Source of the DNA: Paraburkholderia bannensis NBRC 103871
Lineage (GTDB): Bacteria > Pseudomonadota > Gammaproteobacteria > Burkholderiales > Burkholderiaceae
Direction: 5' to 3'
Length of the DNA stretch: 50,668 bases
NCBI RefSeq assembly: GCF_000685015.1
Contig: NZ_BAYA01000043.1
Coordinates: forward strand, 1-50,668
The notes beneath the pieces were generated by a model that searched no databases, had not been told where the DNA came from, and was given only the letters and a program-made list of their open reading frames with translations. The position numbers and the translations under genes are program-made. Shown one piece after another: positions 18,046 through 27,266 of the stretch; within the stretch, counting starts at the first letter, position 1; the number at the start of each line of letters is the position of its first letter.

Positions 18046-18954
18046 AGCGTCCCTGATTCGGATTTTTTGCTTATTCATCATATTAGGTATCCATTTGATT
18101 TTCGTGCAATTTTCCGGTTAGGTCGACCTAGGTCCCAAGCGACTTTGCCTTTAGGCCCCTTATAATTTTCCTTTCCAATCAAAGGCCTGCTGACTGCCGA
18201 TCCTAAAGCGGGGAAACCGGAGCAAAGGAAGGTACCGACACTGCAGCCGCTGCCCTCGAACGGCGGGACGGCAGGCGTTGCTCGGGTTTGCTTCCATCGA
18301 CAACTGCGCGCGCCTCGTCATCCGATGCCCGGGCCCGGGCATCATCAGCCAGGTGGCGTCGAGAAGCAGCGGCCACTCGATCCCTGGCCTTATTAGACTA
18401 TGAGCAACCGTGCGCTCACCTCGGTGCTCGTCATCGTGGCGCGGTTTCGCTCCCGTTTGCCCTGAGGCGGTGATGCGAAGTTATGTTGGTGGACAAGGGT
18501 GGACGACTTGTGAACTAGACTCGTGGCTTCGCGCACGCACTCGTCTCGCGCGCGTAGCGATGTGATACCTGCGGCCGCTGTCGCTTGCGGGATACCTTAT
18601 ACGTCTGCTCCGAAACATGCCCAAAAGGCCTAGCGAACGGCCACCGGCGATCGAACGCGGCTCAATCGTTGTGAATTTGGCGATCGGGAGTGCGTGCACA
18701 GCGTGAAATACCGGACTGCCAGATCAGCCGATCAATTGCCTGTGCTGGCGCAGACGTTGATTCCCTGTATCGAAGCGGAAGGCCGGAATCGCTGTTCCTG
18801 GCCTGTATGGTCCGCGGCAGAAGATTCAACGCCAAAACAATAAATCGTGGCTGGGCAGATCGCCCTGATCCGGTTGATCCCTATGTTTGCATTTTTAGAA
18901 TCGACTGAAGGGAAGTTTTAAGTTTTCTGTAAAGATGGGTAAAATCGCGCTGCC
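18046..18954 (+). other. Long intergenic region before the copper island
   Basis: No credible gene is seen on either strand in about 900 bases. A 12-bp perfect palindrome TAGGTCGACCTA lies at 18119-18130, with a TATAAT at 18161-18166. Composition is mixed and short frames lack ribosome binding sites. It contains the promoter of the first DUF2946 leader at its right end. Confidence 0.45.
18940..18954 (+). promoter_or_regulatory. Putative -10 element just before leader gene 1
   Basis: TAAAAT (18940-18945) in the context GGGTAAAAT lies nine bases before the ATG of the DUF2946 gene. The same GGTAAMAT-(7-9)-ATG arrangement recurs before the leaders at 21849 and 34259. This predicts a transcript starting at or within a few bases of the start codon. 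No good -35 was found. Confidence 0.4.
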
Positions 18955-19437
18955 ATGAATCGCCTTCGCAACATGCGGCGGCGGAGCGCGTTGTCCTGCT
19001 GGGTTTTGCGGTTCTTCCTGCTTGTTCTCGCGTTCCGGTTGCTGCTGCCATCCGGACTGATGCCCGGCGCCGTTGCGCCGGAGCAGGGCTTGACGCTCGT
19101 GCTTTGCAGCGGGCATGGCGAACTCGTTTTGCCCGCGTCAGCAACCGGCGCTGTGTCCCTCGCCTCGGTCGAGGCATCGGTGGCCACTGTGCACGACATT
19201 GACGCTCATACTGCGTCCAGTTCGGGTTGGACCTTGCAACACACATCGCCCGACGTGATGTGCGCATACAGCGCGGTATTCGCTCAAGTCATTCAACTGG
19301 CGATTCTGCTGCTGCTCGTCAGCCATCTTCTTTCGCGCCCCGCCGCGCCGCTTTCCCGGCGGCGTGAACCGCTTCGTGTCTGGTTCGTCCATTCGCGGCA
19401 ACTGGCCCGCGCACCGCCTTCAGTGATCGCAATCTGA
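18955..19437 (+). CDS. DUF2946/RAPP leader protein 1, putative copper-sensing uORF
   Basis: The 160-residue protein has an N-terminal hydrophobic segment (about 16-35), LCSGHGE with Cys51, MCAYSAVF with Cys103 and a second hydrophobic segment (110-126). It ends with RAPP (152-155) plus SVIAI. DUF2946 proteins with a terminal RAPP are known from Bordetella as upstream ORFs. There the nascent chain senses copper through Cys residues and stalls at RAPP, which decides whether downstream genes are transcribed. The second Cys of the usual CXXC is Ser here (CAYS). There is no Shine-Dalgarno sequence. A TonB-dependent receptor starts 208 bases downstream. Confidence 0.8.
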   Translation: MNRLRNMRRRSALSCWVLRFFLLVLAFRLLLPSGLMPGAVAPEQGLTLVLCSGHGELVLPASATGAVSLASVEASVATVHDIDAHTASSSGWTLQHTSPDVMCAYSAVFAQVIQLAILLLLVSHLLSRPAAPLSRRREPLRVWFVHSRQLARAPPSVIAI

Positions 19438-19645
19438 CGCCGCGTGGCTGACCGGCCACGCGTCGCTCCCGATTTCCCGTTTGATCCCGGAATCGCTGCA
19501 TCAGCAGCGAGCCTCGCTAACGCCTGCGCGCGTGGCGGGGTTACACGCGCGCCCGTCATGGTGGCGTGCCGGTGTCACCGATCACTTTGCGCCGGATATC
19601 GCGCAGCAGGACGCGCGCGTGCGCACACTTCACACGAAGCACAAC

Positions 19646-21766
19646 ATGAATCCCCGTATTTCCCTGACCGCTGCCGCGGTTCTCGCCGTATTCGCCGGCG
19701 CAACACATGCCCAGGAAAGTACCGTTGCTCCAGCAGACAAGACGCTCGACGCGGTCCGCGTGAGCGTCAAGAAAGAGGACGCACTGCAAAAGCCCCTCGC
19801 AACCGGCAGCCATCTTGGCCTTTCGTCGCTTGAAACGCCCGCGAGCGTCGAGCAGATCGACCGGGCGAAACTGGTCGAACATGGCGATACGTCGATCGTC
19901 GATGCAGTCAGCCGTGCCACCGGCATCAGCGAATCGCCGCATCCCGGCAATGGCGGCTCGGAGCTGAGCGCGCGCGGCTTCGTCGGCAGTTCGTCGGTCA
20001 CGCAACTGTATGACGGCCTGCGTCCTTATGGCGCAATCGGCGTGACGTATCCGTTCGATACCTGGTTCGTCGATCACATCGATGTCCTGCGCGGTCCCGC
20101 TTCGGTGATTTATGGCGAGGGCGCGATTGGCGGCGTCGTCAATATCGTGCCGAAAAAGCCGACCCGCGGGCCGATTGAAAACGAACTGCAATTGGGCGCG
20201 GGCACCGAGCGCACGGCACGCGCCGCATTTGGCAGCGGCGGTTCGTTGACCGACCGCCTGTCCTATCGTTTCGACGTGAGCGCGAACCGCTCCGCGAACT
20301 GGGTGGACCGGGGCGATTCGCGCGATCTCTCCGTCTCTCTGGCACTGCGGTACGACCTGACGCCGGACCTCTATGTGACGGCGTCGTATGCGCAGGGTTT
20401 CCAGCATCCGATGCAGTATTTCGGCATTCCGCTCATCAACGGTGCGTTCGACCGTTCGCTGGTCTCGAAGAACTACAACGTCGGCGACAGCGAGATTTCG
20501 TATCGCGATAGCTGGACGACCGTTTCGGCGAACTTGCAGCCCAGCGATGCGCTTAACGTGACGACCACGTTCTATCGCATGAAGAGCAACCGTCACTGGA
20601 AGGACGCGGAGGACTACACCTATGTGCCGCAGACGGGACTGATCGAACGCAGCGGTTATACGGAGATTTTTCACGATCAGGAGCAGTACGGCAACGTGAC
20701 GACGGCCACGCTCGAAGGCACGTTGTTCGGCATGCAGAGTACCTTCTCGACCGGCTTTGAGTTCAATCACACGACCTTCCAGCATGACAACAACTCGCCG
20801 TATTCGGGCACCAGCTATGTCGATCCCTATGACTTCGATCCGGGCAGCTTCATCAACGCAGCCGGCACCTATCCGAAGTATCGTTCGCAGTCCAATCAGT
20901 ATGCGGTCTTCGCCGAAGACCGGCTCAAGCTCACACAGCGCTGGTCGATCATCGGTGGCGTGCGTTACGACCATGCGAGCGTGAACCGTGACGATCTGGT
21001 CAATGGCGTTGGCTTCACGAAGGTCTTTCCCTACACGGGCTGGCGTATCGGCACGGTGTTCGATATCCAGCCGAACCTGGCGGTCTATGGACAATACGCG
21101 ACGGCGGCCGACCCGGTCAGTTCGCTGCTGATGCTTAACGCGACTAAGGCGCAATACACTCTGGCCACCGGCAAGCAGATCGAGGTGGGCATCAAGCAGA
21201 CGCTGCTGGATGGCCGGGTGGACTGGACCCTCGCGGCTTATCGCATCGTCAAGAACAACCTCGTCACGGCCGATCCGCTGAATCCCAATCAGTCGATCCA
21301 GGTGGGGCAGCAGTCCTCGCGCGGGCTCGAAGGCACGGTGGGGGCGCAGATTACGCCGGCGCTGCGCGTCGATGCCAACGTCGCGCTGCTGCGCGCGCGC
21401 TACGATAACTTCGTCGAAAGTTCGGGCGGGGCGGCGGTGTCGCGTGCGGGCAACGTGCCGGTTTCCGTGCCGCAACAGCTTGCCAACCTGTGGATCAGCG
21501 AGCGCTTCGCGCCGGGTTGGACCGCGATCGCCGGGCTCAAATACGTTGGCAAGCGTTACGCCGATACGGCCAACACGCTGGTGATGCCTTCGTACACCAC
21601 CGTCGATCTGGCCCTGGCCTGGCAACCGCGCAAAGATACGACGATTACGGCGCGAGCCTACAACGTGTTCAATCGTCATTACGTACAGTCGGCCTATTAC
21701 GACGAGACGCAGTATCTGCTCGGCAACGACCGCAGGCTCGAACTGCTGCTGAATTACCGGTTCTGA
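19646..21766 (+). CDS. TonB-dependent outer-membrane receptor 1, probably copper-linked
   Basis: The frame is open from 19481, but MNPRISLTAAAVLAVFAGATHAQ at 19646 supplies a signal peptide cleaved after THA, giving 706 residues. A TonB-box-like TLDAVRVSV precedes the plug domain (ETPASVEQIDRAKL, DAVSRATGISES, HIDVLRGPASVIYGEGAIGGVVNIVPKKP). A 22-strand-type barrel follows, ending in LELLLNYRF with a terminal Phe. The layout is siderophore-receptor-like. Placement behind a DUF2946 leader argues for copper or a copper chelate as substrate. Only AAGCACAAC precedes the ATG, so no clear ribosome binding site is present. Confidence 0.9.
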   Translation: MNPRISLTAAAVLAVFAGATHAQESTVAPADKTLDAVRVSVKKEDALQKPLATGSHLGLSSLETPASVEQIDRAKLVEHGDTSIVDAVSRATGISESPHPGNGGSELSARGFVGSSSVTQLYDGLRPYGAIGVTYPFDTWFVDHIDVLRGPASVIYGEGAIGGVVNIVPKKPTRGPIENELQLGAGTERTARAAFGSGGSLTDRLSYRFDVSANRSANWVDRGDSRDLSVSLALRYDLTPDLYVTASYAQGFQHPMQYFGIPLINGAFDRSLVSKNYNVGDSEISYRDSWTTVSANLQPSDALNVTTTFYRMKSNRHWKDAEDYTYVPQTGLIERSGYTEIFHDQEQYGNVTTATLEGTLFGMQSTFSTGFEFNHTTFQHDNNSPYSGTSYVDPYDFDPGSFINAAGTYPKYRSQSNQYAVFAEDRLKLTQRWSIIGGVRYDHASVNRDDLVNGVGFTKVFPYTGWRIGTVFDIQPNLAVYGQYATAADPVSSLLMLNATKAQYTLATGKQIEVGIKQTLLDGRVDWTLAAYRIVKNNLVTADPLNPNQSIQVGQQSSRGLEGTVGAQITPALRVDANVALLRARYDNFVESSGGAAVSRAGNVPVSVPQQLANLWISERFAPGWTAIAGLKYVGKRYADTANTLVMPSYTTVDLALAWQPRKDTTITARAYNVFNRHYVQSAYYDETQYLLGNDRRLELLLNYRF

Positions 21767-21835
21767 GCGCGTCACGAGGGGCATTTCGTCGCGGGATGGT
21801 TGCAGGAACAACCGTGGGATTGCACAAATCCCCGG

Positions 21836-21848
21836 TAAAATATGCGCC
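21836..21848 (+). promoter_or_regulatory. Putative -10 element just before leader gene 2
   Basis: TAAAAT at 21836-21841 in CCGGTAAAATATGCGCC is seven bases from the ATG at 21849, nearly the same as the site before the leader at 34259 (TAACAT, seven bases). A leaderless or almost leaderless mRNA would result. The -35 region is weak. Confidence 0.4.
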
Positions 21849-22355
21849 ATGAATGCCCTTCGCCGGTTCCTGCTGCGGAGCGGGATGGCGAGCCGGGCGC
21901 TTTTCCTGGCCGCTTTCACCGTTCTTCTTGCGCGCGCGCTCTTGCCGGGCGCGGTGATGCTCGACCCGGTTTCGGCGGCGCAGGGCGGGTTTGCGCTCGT
22001 CATGTGTTCGGGGCATGGCCCGATGTTCGCTCAGGGCGCTGCCATGATGGACATGCCTGGCATGGCCGCCTCCATGCCAGGCATGAATATGAGCCACATG
22101 GCGGGCATGACTGCTCACGGCATGGAGATGAGTGGCGCGTCCGGCGCAACCGGACATGGCTCCATGGCGGGTGACGACGGGCTCTGTCCCTTCAGCGCTG
22201 CGCTCGTCGTCGCCTGTGTGGGTGTCGCGCTCGCCTGCGTATTGTTCGTACTGATCCGTGCCGCGCAGTCATGGATCACGGTGGTCGCGCAGTCGCTGTC
22301 GCGTTCGCCGCTTCACTTCCAGCCGCCATCGCGCGCGCCTCCCCGGTTCAGCTGA
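21849..22355 (+). CDS. DUF2946/RAPP leader protein 2, Met-rich
   Basis: The 168-residue protein has a hydrophobic N-terminal segment and MCSGHGP with Cys53. A Met/His-rich stretch from about 59 to 107 contains repeats such as MPGM, MSHM and HGMEM. LCPFSAAL with Cys113 and a transmembrane segment follow, then RAPP (162-165) and RFS. The Met-rich part resembles Cu(I)-binding loops. It is closely related to the leader at 34259, and it heads a receptor-PepSY unit, the same gene order as the Bordetella copper-regulated operon with such a leader. The gap to the receptor is 74 bases. A regulatory rather than enzymatic role is expected. Confidence 0.83.
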   Translation: MNALRRFLLRSGMASRALFLAAFTVLLARALLPGAVMLDPVSAAQGGFALVMCSGHGPMFAQGAAMMDMPGMAASMPGMNMSHMAGMTAHGMEMSGASGATGHGSMAGDDGLCPFSAALVVACVGVALACVLFVLIRAAQSWITVVAQSLSRSPLHFQPPSRAPPRFS

Positions 22356-22429
22356 AGTCAGTCCATCCGCTACGCGCGCCACATCGGCGCGGCGTAAGCA
22401 CGACTATTTCTTTTCGCTGAATTAACAAC

Positions 22430-24706
22430 ATGAAGACCGAACAACGTCCGCTGCATGCGGACGTCGCGCGCATGCGCACGCCTGTGGCGAGCGCTGTCGC
22501 ACAAGCATTTCCGGGGGCGAACCCATTCGCCCGGTTCAACCGCACACCGATGCGCATGACGGTGATGGCCGCCATTGCCACCTTCGCAGCGCTCGCGGGC
22601 GCGCCACACGCACACGCAGCGCAGACCGACGAAACCGCGTCGCCCACGAACGCCGCCTCCGAAGCCGTGACGACGCTGCCAAGCGTAACCGTTTCCGCGA
22701 CCAAGGGTTCGTCGCTCGACCAGATGGACCTGAGCACGACCGAGCTCACGCGCAAGCAGGTTGCGCAGGCACCGGCAACAACGGTCGATCAGGTCGTCAA
22801 CAAGATTCCGGGTGTGTACACGCCGCAGACTTCGACTTTCGCCCTGCATCCCACCTCGTCGATCGTCAGCATTCGCGGTTTCGGCAACGCTTATGGCACC
22901 AAGACGCTGGTGCTCGTCGATGGAGTTCCCATCAACGACGGCTATTTCCGCACGGTGGACTGGTCGCTGGTGCCGAAGGGGCAGGTCGATCGTATCGAGG
23001 TCATTCGCGGCGGCGGCGCGACGAGCCTGTGGGGCAACCTCGCCATGGGCGGCGTGATCGACATCATCACGCGCGAGCCGAACGCGAACGAGAAGACGCT
23101 CGACGTGATGTACGGCAGCTTCAATACGCGTAGCGCGGACGCCGCCCTTACGCTGTTCTCGACGCCCGCGCTCACGGTGGGCCTGACAGCGAGCACGTAT
23201 CACACCGACGGCTATAACCAGACGCCTTCGCAGTACCGCAATGCTTCGGACGTGGCGACATCGGGCTTTGCCAACAACGTGGGCCTGTCGTTCTATCTCA
23301 CGCCGGACGCCGCCTCGAAGTACTACCTCGAACTCTACGATCACGAAAAGCACGAGGACGGCGTGATCTACGCGAACGCGAAGAACAGCTGGGAGAAGTA
23401 CGGTTTGCGTGCGGGCGGCACGCATCGCTTCGACGATGGCAGCAGCCTGAATGCCTACGTCTGGCTCGACCGCACGAACTTCGCGACGCAGAACGCCACG
23501 CAGACGGGCGGCTATTCGCTCTCCACGCCGACGGCCGGTTATTCCTATGTCTCGCAGATTGAAAGCGCTCCCTACAAGACTGGCGGCGGTTCGGTGTACT
23601 GGCAGAAGGATATCGGGCCCATCCATGACCTGAAGATCGGCATGGACTATCGTTACATCGGCGTGGATGACCAGAACAGCCTCTATAGCGCCGCAGGCGC
23701 GAATACGGCGGAATTCCAGGCGCACGGCCAGCATCAGTTTTTCGGGCTGTTTTCGCAGGGTACCTACCGCTTCGACGCCGTGCCGCTGGACATCACGCTC
23801 GGCCTGCGCGGCGACTACTGGCGCGCCAGCAACGCCTCCATCGCGGGCCAGTCGCTGTCGGGCAGCCTCGACCAGCAACTGGCGAACAGCAGCAAGTTCA
23901 CGTTCAACCCGCGTCTGGGCGCGAAATATTACTTCGACAATGGGCTCGATCTGCGCGCGGCGGTGTATCGCGACTTCTCCGCGCCGGGCATGAACCAGAT
24001 GTATCGCTCATATGTCTCCGGCGGCACCTATAACTCAACCAATCCCAACCTCGTGCCGGAAACCAATGTGGGCGAGGAGGTGGGGCTGGACTTCAAGCGC
24101 GACCTCTACAACGTCTCATTCACGGCCTTCCACAACCGCATCAGCAACTTCATTGACTATCCGTCGCTGTGTTCGTCGTCGGCAAGCTGCGCGAGCTATA
24201 TCGCGGGCACGGGGCTGAGCGGCATTACTTCGGTGCGCCAGTATCGCAACGTGGGCACCGCGGTGATCCGCGGCTTGGAGCTGATGGGCGACGTGAAACT
24301 CGCGCCCTCGGTCACGCTGACGAGCGGAGTGAGCTGGACCCAGGCCTACCTGGTCGAATCGAATTACCCGGCCGCCGCGCCCGTGAACAGCCAGATCGGC
24401 CAGATTCCGCAATGGATGTGGACGGCGGGCGTGAACTGGCAACCCATTTCGACGGTGACGCTGAGCGCACAGCTCAAGGCCTGGCCTGGCTACTGGTACA
24501 ACACGGCGCACACGGTGTGGAACGGCGGTGCCGCCGTGGTCGATCTGGGCGCGTCCTGGCACGTCAGCAAGACCGTCGAACTGTATGGCCTGATCCAGAA
24601 CCTCGGCGGCCATTACTACTACGACACGGGCGCGCAGGGCACCACGACGGCGCCGCAGCTCGGCCAGCCGTTCAGTGTCTACGGCGGCATTCGCGTGACG
24701 CTCTAA
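22430..24706 (+). CDS. TonB-dependent outer-membrane receptor 2
   Basis: This is a 758-residue receptor. The start MKTEQRPLHAD is kept because the same opening occurs in the receptor at 34825. It creates a long N-region of about 40 residues before the hydrophobic core (MTVMAAIATFAALAG) and cleavage near AHA. TonB-box-like LPSVTVSA, then plug (VDQVVNKIPGVYTP, SIVSIRGFGNAYGTKTLVLVDG, IEVIRGGGATSLWGNLAMGGVIDI) and a barrel ending GGIRVTL. An outer-loop pair of cysteines (CSSSASC) may form a disulphide. It follows the Met-rich leader and precedes the PepSY gene. Its leader DNA shares a 25-base identical block with the 34825 receptor. Confidence 0.9.
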   Translation: MKTEQRPLHADVARMRTPVASAVAQAFPGANPFARFNRTPMRMTVMAAIATFAALAGAPHAHAAQTDETASPTNAASEAVTTLPSVTVSATKGSSLDQMDLSTTELTRKQVAQAPATTVDQVVNKIPGVYTPQTSTFALHPTSSIVSIRGFGNAYGTKTLVLVDGVPINDGYFRTVDWSLVPKGQVDRIEVIRGGGATSLWGNLAMGGVIDIITREPNANEKTLDVMYGSFNTRSADAALTLFSTPALTVGLTASTYHTDGYNQTPSQYRNASDVATSGFANNVGLSFYLTPDAASKYYLELYDHEKHEDGVIYANAKNSWEKYGLRAGGTHRFDDGSSLNAYVWLDRTNFATQNATQTGGYSLSTPTAGYSYVSQIESAPYKTGGGSVYWQKDIGPIHDLKIGMDYRYIGVDDQNSLYSAAGANTAEFQAHGQHQFFGLFSQGTYRFDAVPLDITLGLRGDYWRASNASIAGQSLSGSLDQQLANSSKFTFNPRLGAKYYFDNGLDLRAAVYRDFSAPGMNQMYRSYVSGGTYNSTNPNLVPETNVGEEVGLDFKRDLYNVSFTAFHNRISNFIDYPSLCSSSASCASYIAGTGLSGITSVRQYRNVGTAVIRGLELMGDVKLAPSVTLTSGVSWTQAYLVESNYPAAAPVNSQIGQIPQWMWTAGVNWQPISTVTLSAQLKAWPGYWYNTAHTVWNGGAAVVDLGASWHVSKTVELYGLIQNLGGHYYYDTGAQGTTTAPQLGQPFSVYGGIRVTL

Positions 24707-24717
24707 CCACGGTTTGA

Positions 24718-24745
24718 GCCGTGCCTGCGCATGCGCAGGCACGGC
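24718..24745 (+). terminator. Intra-operon perfect 28-base palindrome
   Basis: The 28 bases from 24718 form two complementary 14-base halves (starting GCCGTGCCTG and ending CAGGCACGGC). They lie 11 bases after the receptor stop and 32 before the PepSY start. Only a short T-run (ATTTTT at about 24758) lies downstream, so it may act as a weak attenuator or as an mRNA-stabilising 3' stem for the receptor message. Confidence 0.6.
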
Positions 24746-24777
24746 GGTGATATCGGATTTTTCTGCAGGAGGATTGC

Positions 24778-26247
24778 ATGTCGACCACATTCGACCAGCC
24801 GGATACGCGCGCAACAGCCGCAAGCGACGGCTACCGGACGCTCTGGCGTTGGCACTTCTACGCCGGTCTGTTTGTCATGCCGTTTCTGGTGGTGCTGGCG
24901 ATTACCGGCACGCTCTATTGCTTCAAGGCGCAGCTCGAACCAATGCTGTATCCGCACCGGCTCGTGGTCGAGCCACAGTCCACCGCGAAGCTTGACGCGG
25001 ACACCTTGCTCGGCCACGCGCTTAGTGCCGTGCCAGCCGGCAGCGTGCCGGTTTCGGTGCAGGTGCTCACGGACGCCGATCGCAGCGCGGAGTTTGTATT
25101 CCGCCTGCCCGATGGCGATCAGCAGAGCGTCTATGTGAACCCGTACGACGGCAAGGTGCTGGGCACGCTGAGCGTGGCGAACCGCTTCATGCAGGTCGAC
25201 CGCATGCTGCATCGCAAGCTCTTGCTGGGCAAACCCGGCGAACTCGTGATGGAACTGGCCGCCTGCTGGACGCTGGTGATGATTGGAACCGGGGTGGCGC
25301 TCTGGTGGCCGCGCCGGCAGAACGGTCAGCGTGCGGAATTCTGGCCGCGCTTTTCGTTGCGCGAGCGACCTCTCTGGAAGAGCGTGCATGCGGCCATGGG
25401 GATCTGGCTCGCGATCGGTGCGGCGGCCTTCGTGTTGACGGGGCTGCCGTGGACAGGTTCATGGGGCAAGCACTTTAAATCGCTGGCGACCAGTGCAAAC
25501 CTGGGTTCGCCGCCTGGCTCATGGGGCGATCTGGCGGTTCAGTCGGTACTGCCAGGTCAACCCGCAAGGCCTACTGCGCACGACGCTCATTCGATGGCCG
25601 CCATGCATCATCACGATGGCGACGATTCGATGCCGGGCATGGTCATGGACGATCTGCCGGTGCCCATCGAGCCCTGGGCCGTCGGCAACGTCCCTGTGCC
25701 GGATTCGGGGGCGGCGAGCGTAGCCGCGAAGCCGCTGCCGATCCAGCAGCTCATTGGCCAGGCCGCCGCGCTGGGGGTGTCGAACGACTATACGCTCGCG
25801 CTGCCTGCTTCGCGCGAAGGGGTTTATACAGTTTCGTATTTCCCTGCTGACCCGAAGCTCGAACGGACCATTTATATTGACCAATATAGCGGTGCGGTGA
25901 TCCGCGATATCCGCTATGCCGATTATGGCGCGATTGCCCAGGCGGTCTCTTACGGCACTTCGCTGCACATGGGCCGCTATTTCGGCCTTGGCAACCAGAT
26001 TGTCAGCGCGCTGATTTCGCTGGGGCTTGGCGCGATGGCGATCACGGGGGCGGTGATGTGGTGGAAGCGCCGCCCCGCGCGCAGGCTTGGTGCGCCGTCG
26101 CGTGAACGCGGCGCCCCCCCCATGCGTGGCTGGGTCGCGGGACTGGTCCTGCTCGGCGCGATATTTCCGCTGATGGGGGCAACGATCGTGCTGGTCTGGA
26201 TCGCGGACCGGTTTGTGTTTCGGCACATGGGGCAGCGCGTGGCCTGA
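24778..26247 (+). CDS. PepSY-domain inner-membrane protein with Met/His-rich loop
   Basis: The 489-residue protein has the PepSY-associated transmembrane layout: WRWHFYAGLFVMPFLVVLAITGTLYCF (about 22-50), a periplasmic PepSY part, MLHRKLLLGKPGELVMELAACW, further membrane segments and two at the C-terminus. Such proteins often partner TonB-dependent receptors, perhaps in metal-chelate reduction. A periplasmic insert around residues 265-290 is rich in His and Met (HSMAAMHHH, MPGMVM), a typical copper-binding composition. A strong AGGAGG precedes the ATG, unlike the receptor genes. The order leader-receptor-PepSY matches the copper-repressed Bordetella operon. Confidence 0.85.
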   Translation: MSTTFDQPDTRATAASDGYRTLWRWHFYAGLFVMPFLVVLAITGTLYCFKAQLEPMLYPHRLVVEPQSTAKLDADTLLGHALSAVPAGSVPVSVQVLTDADRSAEFVFRLPDGDQQSVYVNPYDGKVLGTLSVANRFMQVDRMLHRKLLLGKPGELVMELAACWTLVMIGTGVALWWPRRQNGQRAEFWPRFSLRERPLWKSVHAAMGIWLAIGAAAFVLTGLPWTGSWGKHFKSLATSANLGSPPGSWGDLAVQSVLPGQPARPTAHDAHSMAAMHHHDGDDSMPGMVMDDLPVPIEPWAVGNVPVPDSGAASVAAKPLPIQQLIGQAAALGVSNDYTLALPASREGVYTVSYFPADPKLERTIYIDQYSGAVIRDIRYADYGAIAQAVSYGTSLHMGRYFGLGNQIVSALISLGLGAMAITGAVMWWKRRPARRLGAPSRERGAPPMRGWVAGLVLLGAIFPLMGATIVLVWIADRFVFRHMGQRVA

Positions 26248-26276
26248 AGAACCCGATTCCCGTGGTGGAGTTCCCG

Positions 26277-26468
26277 ATGAACACTTGGACGGCTGGCACG
26301 TGTTCGGGAAATACGTCGCCGCTCCAGCGCCGTTTCGACACCGCACTGACGGGCGACGCATTCGTCATGCTGGCCGTGCTCGTGTTGGCAGCGCTGCTCG
26401 GACATATGTCGCCAGGCAGCGGTCAGCCCGCGCGTTCGGCCGTTTCAACTTTGTTTTGTCCTGCTTGA
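26277..26468 (+). pseudogene. CopD-like C-terminal fragment or small membrane protein
   Basis: The 63-residue frame contains RFDTALTGDAFVMLA followed by ALLGHMSPGSG. CopD at 39092-40003 ends RFDTLLSVEALVMLA...AVLGHTSP, so this reads as the last transmembrane helix of a CopD relative without the preceding helices. Upstream codons show no more CopD sequence. It may be a relic of a lost copD or a genuine one-helix protein that ends the PepSY operon. Its 3' end overlaps the convergent DJ-1 gene by 24 bases. Confidence 0.55.
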
Positions 26469-27266
26469 CAGTTGTGCCGCCTGCTTCGAAAACCCTGAGA
26501 GCAGTTCGATCATATCGGCCTTGACCTTCTCCGGCGCGGTCTTCATGGACCCCGCGTGGAACGGCGGTCGAGGATCGTATTCGCTCACGAGTTGCGTGCA
26601 CTCGGCGTAAAAGCGGCTGCGCAGTTCCGCGATCATCATCAGGCCGAAATCGAGCCCGGCGGTGACGCCCGCGCCTGTGACACGGTTGCGATCGCGTACC
26701 ACGCGGGCATCCGTCGGGATGGCGCCAAAACCGGCCAGCGCATCGCGGCAAGACCAGTGCGACGTCGCCTTGTACCCTTTGAGCAGGCCCGCCGCGCCCA
26801 GGATCAACGAACCGGAACAGACGCTGGTCACATAGTTTGCGCGCGCGCCGCGATCCGCCATGAACGTGAGCGTTGCGGGGTCGGTGGCCGCAGCCAGGGT
26901 GCCATCAGTGCCGCCGGGGGCAAACAGCACGGTGAGATCACGCGGGCAGGTCTCGAAGGTTGCGGTGGGCACGATTGTGACTCCCGCGTCGCTCGTCACC
27001 GGCTCGGGCGTCTTCGAGACCAGGTGGATCTTCGCGCCCATCAGCGAGCCGAACATGCAGTGTGGCCCGATCAGATCCATCACGGTCATGCCCGGATAGA
27101 TCAGCATGGCGATCTGTTCATTGCCTTCCCAGTGGACCGTGCTGTCCGGCATGTACATATGCGCGCTGTGCGCTTCGTTTTGCTGCGCGCTCGCGCCGGT
27201 GCCGCCGGCAGCCAGCGGGGCCAACAGCGCTATGGCGATGAGATTGCGACGGTCGATATCGATCAT
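26445..27266 (-). CDS. Exported DJ-1/PfpI protein related to isocyanide hydratase
   Basis: The 273-residue protein begins with DRRNLIAIALLAPLAAGG, an export signal with a Tat-like twin arginine and likely cleavage at ASA-Q (27/28). It has the DJ-1/PfpI fold: LIYPGMTVMDLIGPHCMFG with Asp64, LFAPGGTDG and the nucleophile elbow SVCSGSLILGAAGLLKGYKATSHW with Cys150. Asp and Cys in these positions are the pattern of cyclohexyl-isocyanide hydratase (InhA), which turns isonitriles into formamides, although Ser replaces the Thr after Cys. InhA is cytoplasmic; this one appears exported. The start overlaps the receptor stop (ATGA), so the two are translationally coupled. Confidence 0.8.
   Translation of the reverse strand: MIDIDRRNLIAIALLAPLAAGGTGASAQQNEAHSAHMYMPDSTVHWEGNEQIAMLIYPGMTVMDLIGPHCMFGSLMGAKIHLVSKTPEPVTSDAGVTIVPTATFETCPRDLTVLFAPGGTDGTLAAATDPATLTFMADRGARANYVTSVCSGSLILGAAGLLKGYKATSHWSCRDALAGFGAIPTDARVVRDRNRVTGAGVTAGLDFGLMMIAELRSRFYAECTQLVSEYDPRPPFHAGSMKTAPEKVKADMIELLSGFSKQAAQLSSRTKQS

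Noticed and set aside
19556..22003. 815-codon minus-strand open frame
   Set aside because: It is antisense to receptor 1 and leader 2, with composition of a shadow frame and no motif.
22370..23878. 502-codon minus-strand open frame
   Set aside because: It is antisense to receptor 2, without a recognisable domain or ribosome binding site.
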